NCBI GenBank assembly: GCA_001643675.2 | Contig: LSRY02000012.1 | Location: 1,056,501 to 1,120,500, forward strand | Direction: 5' to 3' | From: Monocercomonoides exilis | Taxonomy: Eukaryota; Preaxostyla; Oxymonadida; Polymastigidae | Length of the DNA stretch: 64,000 bases | Shown here: piece after piece, positions 56,544 through 64,000 of the stretch | How the letters are laid out: each line of letters opens with the position of its first letter | How positions within the stretch are numbered: position 1 is the first letter of the stretch | Notes under the pieces: model-generated | Seen by the model: the letters and a program-made list of their open reading frames with translations, nothing else | Databases searched by the model: none | Told to the model about the DNA's origin: nothing | Made by a program: the position numbers and the translations under genes

Positions 56544-59200
56544 ATGGAAGATGAAACAAGTAGTTTGCAGTCATCTTCCGATAAATCAAGACCATATGTT
56601 TCAGTAGGTTTCCAAATGAATTTTTTGTTCAGCTCAACACAATTTATTTGATGTGGGATTGTTGTAGAATATTGGAATGAGCGTTATTCATTGAAAAATG
56701 AAATATTTGACTTTTATTGCTGCTACCCTACTTTAATATCAACATTTTTGCATAAAAATGTCAACAATGATAGACCTATCCTCGATTTTGGATGCGGCAA
56801 CTCTCGTATGTTTTTTCGATGACTATTTAAAAAATTAAATGAACTTTTTTTTTTCCTTTTTGTGAAAATATTTGAAATATTATCGAAAATTAAATTAAAA
56901 ATTTGTTTGAGAATTATTGGAATGCCTTTATATTGATGGATTTCAGAAATTATATGGCTTGGATTTTTCAAATGTTGTTATCCAACAAATGATTGAAAGA
57001 TATTCCGAAGAATATCCAAATATAAATTGTATAAATACTTTTCATTTTCATTCAACTATTGAAGAATGTGCATTCAAATTTATTTTATCATTTACCAACT
57101 TTTTTAAAAGGGAAATGTGGATATCTTTCAACAAGGCCATACCCCAAACGTTTTTTTGAGTGCATTATAGATAAAGGTTTTTATTTTTATAAAGTAACTT
57201 TTTTTTTTAATTATGAGCCAAATACTAATGAATAAGGCACAACTGATTCAATACTTTGCGGAAGAAATTGGAGGATTAAATTGTCAAATATTCTCGATTC
57301 AGCACATGCCATGCTTTCTAAAACAGGATTTTACCTAATTATTTCCAATCAAGAAGAACAAGCGATGCGATCAAAAATTGAAAGGGCTTCCGAAGGGTTG
57401 TGGGACATAACTCATTTTATTCTTCCTCCTGGTGCATCTGATGAGTCCTTCGTGCTGTTAAAACAAAACATTTATTCTTCTTTTTCTTCTCATTCACATT
57501 CTTCGTCATGTTCATCATCTTCACATTCATCTTCATCATCTCATTCATCAGCCTCATGCAGATCGGGGGCTTCCGCATTTCAGCCATTTCATTGCCCGTC
57601 TCCTGCATACCATGTATACGTGCTTCACAAAGTGCCAAAGAATCTCGATGGAGGAGCAGATGAAGAAGAAGAAGATCATAACAGCGATAGCGATGATGAC
57701 ACAAGCTCATCAGTCTCTGATGAATTGTCGTCTGAACCAGCCCAACCGAATGCTTCTAGCGACACAGCTCAGCTGCTGCTTAGCGGGGAGATTATGACAG
57801 ACGAAGGAGCTGATGCTGAAAGAGGAGTAGAAGAAGAAGAAGAAGAAGAAGAAGGGGCTGTTGTTGAGCAGGAAGAGCGAGTGCAGAATGTTGAGCAGCT
57901 TTTGGGGGAAGCAAACGAAGTTCTGGTGGAGCAGAGAACAGAGAATGAGAGAAGAGAAGCAGATGCGGGTGAGATTTCAGGGGTAGAGAAGGAGAAAGAG
58001 AAAGAGAAAGAAAAAGAAAAAGAAAAAGAAAAAGAAAAAGAAAAAGAAAAAGAAAAAGAAAAAGAAAAAGAGAAGAATAATAAAGATAAAAAAAATAAGA
58101 AAGATAAAAAGGAGAAAAAGGAAAAGAAGAATAAAGACAAGAAGAAGAAGAAAGGATTCTCGTTTACTGAAGAGGAAGCAGCAGCAGCAACAGAAGAAGG
58201 AGAAGAAGCAGAAGATAAAGGCAGAGCCACCACGTCCACTGAAAATAACAATGAAGCCACCAACGAAGACGGTGAAAACGTAACACAATCAGAACAATCA
58301 CCTCAAAATTCGAATGACAAAGAAAAAACAAGAAACTCGCCAAAATCAAAGAAGAAAGAAAAAACAAAGCGGCTGCGCGAAGCAGAAGAATCTCAACAAA
58401 GCAGCACCCGACTGCAGTCTTTAAGCACTCCACCGCCTCCTCCTTTGGATGAGCTGAGCGGAAATGATCCAATGATAATTGGCACAGAGCAATGCACTCC
58501 ATCTTCATCTCCCCCTCCCCCGCCTCCACCTGCACTCGAACTTCCACTTGCTGTTTCTCCGCCTCAACTGATTCTGCCATCGTCTTCGTTGTCTTCTTTC
58601 TCTGCTTCTTTTGAATCTGCCTCATCTTCATTATCATCTTCCTCACCTCATTCTCCTTCACATCAGAGTGAGCTGTTGGATGACACCAATGTTTTGTCTT
58701 TGACTGCAACTGTTTCCAGTCAACAGGACGATGAAATACCGTTGCTTTCATCCGCTTCTGCTTCACCTGAGGCAGGCAGATCATCTTCCCCTGCTGTGAC
58801 AAGCGCTTCTTCTTCTTCTTCTTCCTCCTTCTCCTCCTCCTCCTCTTCCTCTTCCTCTTCTTCTTCTGAACAAATATCAACAGAGCCAGTGAAGACGAAA
58901 GGGAAGAAGAAGAAGAAGAAGAAAACAACTTTAGACACACCATTGGAAGTCGAGCAGAAAAGCGAAGAGAGAAAAGAAGTGGCGGATTTCAATGAGATTT
59001 CGAGCCAGCCGTCTGTGAGTGCTGTCACTGCAGAAAGCGAGCCAGTTGTTTTTGACTCAACGTTGATGTCGGCTTTTGATCAGACAACAAGCACACTCGA
59101 AATACCAACACCTTCTCACACACCACAGCAAAGCTCTGCTTCAACTGGACTGAAGAAGAAGAAGAAAAAGAAAAAGTCTTCAGAAGCTCAACAAATATGA
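56544..59200 (+). CDS. METTL13/EEF1AKMT4-like methyltransferase with charged tail
   Basis: Exons 56544-56607, 56668-56805, 56912-57028, 57111-57176 and 57237-59200 join in phase to 782 residues. The first ~250 residues are a seven-beta-strand SAM-dependent methyltransferase. It has EYWNERYS (~22-29), SAM-binding LDFGCGNS (~58-65), GLDFSNVVIQQMIERY, then the FECIIDKGTTDSILCG block, and finally YHVYVLHK near 250. YWxxRY and DKGTxDS are hallmarks of the METTL13/EEF1AKMT4 group, several of which methylate elongation factor eEF1A lysines. The target here is inferred only from family. The tail of ~530 residues is low complexity: acidic, then (KE)n and KKKK, Pro and Ser runs, ending KKKKKKKKSSEAQQI. 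Such a tail is not usual in the family. Confidence 0.82.
57988..58072. repeat. (GAAAAA)n tract coding (Lys-Glu)n
   Basis: A hexanucleotide-like repeat inside the methyltransferase tail encodes about 14 alternating Lys-Glu pairs. Slippage would change length in six-base steps and keep frame. Confidence 0.85.
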
Positions 59201-59669
59201 TTTTTTTTAAGTTTTTATTTTATTTTATTTTATTTTTTTTTTTGAAAGAAATGTCATTCAAAATATCAAGCTATTTTTTCAATTTTAATTAAAGTGCTTT
59301 CATTTCATTTGTATTTAATTAATTATGTATGTTTTTTTTGATGTTATTTTGAAAGTCAAGAATGAAAGAAAAATTTACTGTATGTTTTTCAAATAATATT
59401 TGTTGTTAATGCTTCGATTTAAGTAACATTATTTGAAAGTTTTCAAAAAATTTTTCTTTAAATCATTTCCATAATTAACACTTTTTCTTTTAAAACCGGA
59501 ATTTTTTGATCATCAAAAAAACCAAGTATGATTTTCATTGTAGTTTCAAAGCGTAATTGTTATCTGTTTATTTAATTTTTATTGCTATACGTATTTTTAT
59601 TATATCCATGATATTACAACGCAACAATCTGCTTATTTCATGCTTTGTTAACATATCGAAAATATCAAG
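59201..59669. other. AT-rich intergenic region
   Basis: Starts with a short TTTTA run just after the methyltransferase stop. Nothing else is recognised before the S24e start. Confidence 0.5.
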
Positions 59670-60207
59670 ATGCCAGTTACCATCCAAACAAGAAAGGTTC
59701 TGAAGAACCCCCTGCTTCACCGCAAGCAAATGGTTTGAATCGCAATTTTCATATTTTGAGTCATTTATTTTCTTCTATACTTTGATATTTGATAATAATA
59801 ATATCATTTTTTTAATATCAATTTTTTCACAAAAATTTTTGCGCAACCTTGATTAAAAGGTCGTTCATGTGCTCCACCCAGGACAAAAAGCTCTCTCTCG
59901 CATTGAGCTCCGTAACAAACTTGCCAAAAACTTCAAAGTTAAGGATCCAGAATGCGTTATCACTTACGGACTGCGCACTGTTTTCGGAGGAGGGAAAACA
60001 ACTGGATTTGCTCTCATTTATGATAAGAGAGAACACATGAGAAAAATTGAAATCCGTTATCGTAAGATCCGTCATTTGGTGGCAAAGGCTCCAAAGAAGA
60101 AGACCGTCAGAAAGGCAAGAAAGGAGAGAAAGAACAAGGATAAGAAGAATAGAGGTGTGAAGAACCAGAAAGAACAAAAGGCTAAGCGTCGCCAGAAGAA
60201 CCAATAA
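59670..60207 (+). CDS. RPS24: Ribosomal protein S24e (eS24)
   Basis: Exons 59670-59732 and 59860-60207 give 136 residues, against about 130-133 in other eukaryotes. It is a small-subunit protein of the cytosolic ribosome. The start [29 protein letters not shown] is characteristic (shown only as landmarks RKQM and VLHPG). RTVFGGGKTTGFALIYD is the family signature, and the Lys/Arg-rich tail (KARKERKNKDKK) contacts rRNA in known structures. The intron donor is GTTTGAAT. Confidence 0.96.
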
Positions 60208-60509
60208 ACATTTCATTTCTTCTTTTAGCTATTTGGATGGTTAAGCGAAGAACATGCTAACTATGCTTTTGCAACTGTTAACTTTTTTAACATTGTTATT
60301 AACTTTTAGAAGTGAAATTTAAAATAGCACATATATGAAATTGTTATAATTGGTTTAAAACGAGAAAAAAGCAAAATTATTTTGATCTTACCCTCAAATT
60401 ATTTGATGAGATATACTTATAATTGCCATAATTATTTAAAATTTTTAATTCAAATTTTGCTATTATTTATCGTTTGAACGCAACACATCTTACATAAAAG
60501 TAAATAAGA
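60208..60509. other. AT-rich intergenic region
   Basis: A 302-base spacer between S24e and the kinase gene. No motif is seen. Confidence 0.45.
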
Positions 60510-60968
60510 ATGCCTCCTTCAAAGAAATCAAGACCATATAAAAAGCCAGATATTCAATGCCCAGAGATTATTGTTGATAAAAAACATGGAACAAAATATC
60601 GTCGTGGAGAAGTTCTTGGGCAAGGAGGGTTTTTATATCTTTTTAATGATTTCTTTGCTATTGATGCTTATTTTTAACAACTAAAATTTTAGCTTTGCAA
60701 AAGTATTTGAATTTATAAATTGCCAAACTTTTGAAACTTTTGCTGGAAAAGTTATTCCGAAAAGTTCAGTAATGGAAGAGAGAAAAAAGCAAAAACTGTT
60801 TTCAGAAATAAAAATTCAAAGCTCTTTACATCACGAAAGCATTGTCCAGATGGTTCATGCATTTGAAGATTCTCAAAATGTTTATCTTGTTTTGGAACTA
60901 TGCACAGACAAGGTCTGAAGAGAAAATGTTGAAATGATTTTGAAGATTTATTATAATTTGATTGCTAT

Positions 60969-60999
<31 letters not shown>

Positions 61000-63900
61000 G
61001 TTTTTAAAGTCTTTGATGGATATCGTTAGGAAAAAGAAACGCCTTTCAGAAGATGAAGCGAGATATTTCATGAAACAGATAATACCAGCAATACGTTATT
61101 GCCATGAACGAAATGTAATTCATAGAGATTTAAAATTAGGGAATATATTCATGGGAATTGGTAATAAATGCAAAGTCGGAGACTTTGGATTGGCTGCCCA
61201 TTTATCAGCAAGAAATGAAAGGAGGCACACAATATGTGGAACGCCAAATTATATTGCTCCAGAAGTGTTATACGGCGGGCAAAGCGGCCATTCTTTTGAG
61301 GTTGACATTTGGTCGTTGGGAGTTATTCTCTACACAATGCTCATTGGGAGAGCACCATTTGAGACAGCCCATGTGAAAGATACCTACAAACGAATCAAAG
61401 AAGCCGAATTTCACTTTCCTTCTTCTGTCATTTTGTCAGACGGAGCAAAGGCATTAATCAGATGGATGCTGGCGAAAGAGGCCCAAGACCGCCCGTCTCT
61501 GACAGAGATTATGGAGAGTGGCTGGATGTCTGGAGACCCCACATCAGCTTCAGCCTCTTCTTCCTCAAGAGCAAACGGTGGTTCTTCTTCTTCTTCTTCT
61601 TTGACATCCTCCTCTTCATCCTCCTCTCTGCAGCGTCCGTCTGTCCCACCGCTCCCCATCACCTCGGACACCATCCTCACCCGGATGCAGCAGAAAGACC
61701 CGTCGATGAAGGATCTGATCCAACTCAGCGACAGGCTCGCCCACAACGCTGCAGGCACCTCCAGTGCACTTCCACCTCACTCTCAAGCTGCACTGCAGAT
61801 GCTGCCAGCCCAGTCTTCTCTCTCTGCATCGTTCACTTCAGCTGCCCCGAAGCCCAACACTTCACATACAGAGCCACAGACGCCACGATCTTCTATGCCA
61901 CTGCCTTCCACCACACCGTCGTATATTCCGTTTGTGAGGCAGACAGATGCCATTCACACAACCCCTATCCCATCAACAGGGTCTGCTTATGCATCTGCCT
62001 CAACTCCTATCCAGGCTACGTATGTTCCTTCTTCTATTTCATCGTCTTCTTCTTCTTCTTCATCAAGCAATTCACACGCCAACCTCCCTCCTTCCACGCC
62101 CGCTTCCTTTGTGAACCCGTTTCCCAACAAAAGAGCGCATTCAGCGCCTCGCAAGGCCAGCTTGCCGCCAGTTCCCTTGCACTCCGACGACAGCCTCAGC
62201 AAATACAACAAGCACTACGCAGGCGCTTCATTGCCACACAAGAACACCACACCTGCCCGTGTCGGGTTTGTGATGCCTCCCTCAGATGCACTCAGAAGGT
62301 CTCTGTCGACTGAGCATCTGGAGCGGCAGATACTCGGCGGTGTGGGCGAAGACGGTTCGCTCTCCTTAGCTGAGGGCACAGTGGCGCCTGTGAGTGGCAT
62401 CGGAGCAGCGAGCATTGGATTGGGGATGGGGGGAAGGTCGAGTGTGTTTGTGTCTGGGGGAAGTGTGGTGAACAGGGCATTTATTGCATCACAACTGAGC
62501 AGAGATTCTGCACTGAGAGGGAGTGGGAACGGGAGTGGGTGGGTGTCTGTGGGGGAAGAAGGAGCGACAATCAGCGGGACGCCGAATGTATCGCATGTGG
62601 AGAGCGATATTCTGCCTTCGTTCACTCCACTGCCTCCGCCGGTTAGTGGAGACCCATTTAGACTGGATGGAGAAGAAGAAGAAGAAGGGAGAGGAGGAAG
62701 AGAAGAAGGAGAAGAAGGAGAAGAGAAGAGGATGAATGATTCAGAGGCTCGTCGGTTGCATCAAGCAGAGGAAGAGCAATTTGGAGCTGATCTGAATGAG
62801 ATGAGGAGAAATGAAGGCACAACAACACAGCCAGCACCATCAAGTGCTCGAATTACTTCACATTCAACAGATTCAGATGTGGCCACGCCTCGCTATAGCT
62901 CTTCAGGCAGACAGACACCCCGCTCGTTTTCTCCTTCGGCGAAGTTGTCAACTGCTCATTCACTCAACACAGCACAGGCACTCCACACTCCACGTTCTTC
63001 TTCTCTTTCTCTTTCTCCTTCCTCTCCTCCTCCTCCTTCTTCTTCACTTCCTGCACAAGATTCTGCTCGCTTGTCTTCGTCTTCTCGCTCACCTTCTCCT
63101 TCTTCTCGATATGCCTCGCCTTCACCACGATCTTCAATCACAGCTTCTTCTTCTTCTTCTCAACACAGCGAAATGGCTCAATCAGCACAGCCACACTCAA
63201 AAAGAGCCTCATCGCCAAGCGAAGAGCGAATCGGGATTGGCAGAAAAGGCCTTGCTTCGCCTAGAACGAATGCGTATTCATCAAATTCAGGTGCAGTTAC
63301 ACCCAGACAGAAAGTGATAAGAAGAAAACCACAACCACAATCACCTTCATCTCCACGCTCGAGATCTCTTTCACCTGGTTCGAGTCAGTTGCCTTCATCA
63401 TCATCATCATCTTCTTCTTCTGCTTCTTCTTCTGCTTCTTCTTCTGCTTCTTCTTCTGCTTCTACTCCTAACTCAGCAAAGCCTTCTTCTCCACAGCTCT
63501 TTTCGTATCGCCCGTATCAGTCATCGAAGATATATCGAGCGAAAAATCCCTCGTTGGCACACGAAGAGGCACCCACAACGCAGAAAAAGGAGCTTTTTGC
63601 AAAGAAAAACAACAAATTGAAATCCGAACAGGCAACACCAAAGACACAGAAAAGCAGTAGAAATGAAGAGAATCTTCTGAAATCTTCTTCTTCTTCTTCT
63701 TCTTCAATTTCTTCTTCTTCTTCTTCTGCTTCAACAACCCAACCACCATCAACCCCACTCACAGGGCGTAGCAAAGATTCCTTTGTGCATCCACCAACAG
63801 CTCTGTTCAAAAGAGTTGTCTCAACACCCCCCACTTTTGACTCAATGAAGGATTCTTTGCCGGCTCAGTCACATCCTTCGCCTCGCACTACACCTCGTAT

Positions 63901-64000
63901 GTCTACACGCAATGATGGAATTTCTTCTTCTTCTTCTTCTTCGAACACTTCAAAGCGATCATCGTCTCCTTCTCGCTCCGTTTCTCCCTCTCGTTCTCCT
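60510..64000 (+). CDS. PLK: Polo-like kinase, 5' part with long Ser-rich tail
   Basis: Exons 60510-60628, 60693-60912 and 61010 to the right edge join in phase; about 1110 residues are visible and the gene continues. The kinase domain (~31-292) has Gly loop GQGGFAKVFEF, Lys in FAGKVIP, catalytic HRDLKLGNIF, DFG in VGDFGLAA and activation segment CGTPNYIAPEVL. The FAKVFE loop and KLGNIF strongly indicate the Polo family, which drives mitotic entry, centrosome/basal body and cytokinesis events. After ~residue 300 the sequence is Ser, Pro and acidic low complexity for >800 residues with SPSR/SPS repeats. No polo-box is seen inside the window. It should lie to the right if this is a full PLK. The intron before 61010 has a 29-base poly-T tract. 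Confidence 0.88.
60973..61000. repeat. Poly-T tract in kinase intron
   Basis: About 26 T bases lie 9 bases before the acceptor TTTTTAAAG at 61009. It acts as an extreme polypyrimidine tract or is simply a slipped homopolymer. Confidence 0.8.

Noticed and set aside
1-64000. Alternative genetic code with TAA/TAG as Gln, known in some oxymonads and diplomonads
   Set aside because: Conserved proteins such as S24e, Sm D2 and NEDD8 end at TAA at the expected length, and no in-frame TAA or TAG falls inside conserved domains.
1-64000. Bacterial features (operons, ribosome binding sites, CRISPR, integrons)
   Set aside because: The gene content and introns are eukaryotic, and the spaced repeats seen are MITE ends or low-complexity tracts, not CRISPR arrays.

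Overview
This is a nuclear fragment of an intron-rich, AT-rich protist genome. Eukaryotic housekeeping genes (CDC45, Sm D2, NEDD8, ribosomal protein S24e, a Polo-type kinase) are split by short GT-AG introns. TAA, TAG and TGA all act as stops, so the standard code applies. Long Ser, acidic and Lys/Glu low-complexity tracts, very long proteins and a multicopy 'LALSNI'-type repeat family resemble, from memory, oxymonad (Preaxostyla, Monocercomonoides-like) genomes. That assignment is an inference and was not checked.

Layout. 1-1659 is the 3' part of a Cys-rich membrane protein. 2829-3923 (minus) is an eight-exon histidine phosphatase. 4152-17350 is one giant gene fusing leucine-rich repeats to a PP2C phosphatase. 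17779-18989 is a charged hypothetical protein. 19341-22871 is CDC45, 23009-23558 Sm D2, and 23730-34628 an intronless 3632-residue protein that looks like URB1/Npa1. 34845-35189 is NEDD8 and 35498-35571 (minus) a tRNA-Val(CAC). These genes are compact, with gaps mostly of 100-1000 bases.

35.6-50.4 kb is an accessory, repeat-rich island. It starts with a 704-base perfect palindrome just upstream of the tRNA. It holds minisatellites, decayed coding remnants, and three copies of a gene family. In all three copies a 666-base 5' cassette is almost identical, while the 3' exons are strongly diverged. Two palindromic mariner-like miniature elements close the island.

50.7-64 kb returns to ordinary genes: a 1045-residue charged hypothetical protein, a coiled-coil gene on minus, a METTL13/EEF1AKMT4-like methyltransferase with a long charged tail, ribosomal protein S24e, and a Polo-like kinase running off the right edge.

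The recognisable genes cover DNA replication (CDC45), splicing (Sm D2), ribosome production (URB1-like, S24e), neddylation, mitotic signalling (Polo) and signalling by dephosphorylation (LRR-PP2C). There is no operon-like logic. Exons were assembled by hand from reading frame, GT-AG sites and family conservation, so exon borders are predictions.
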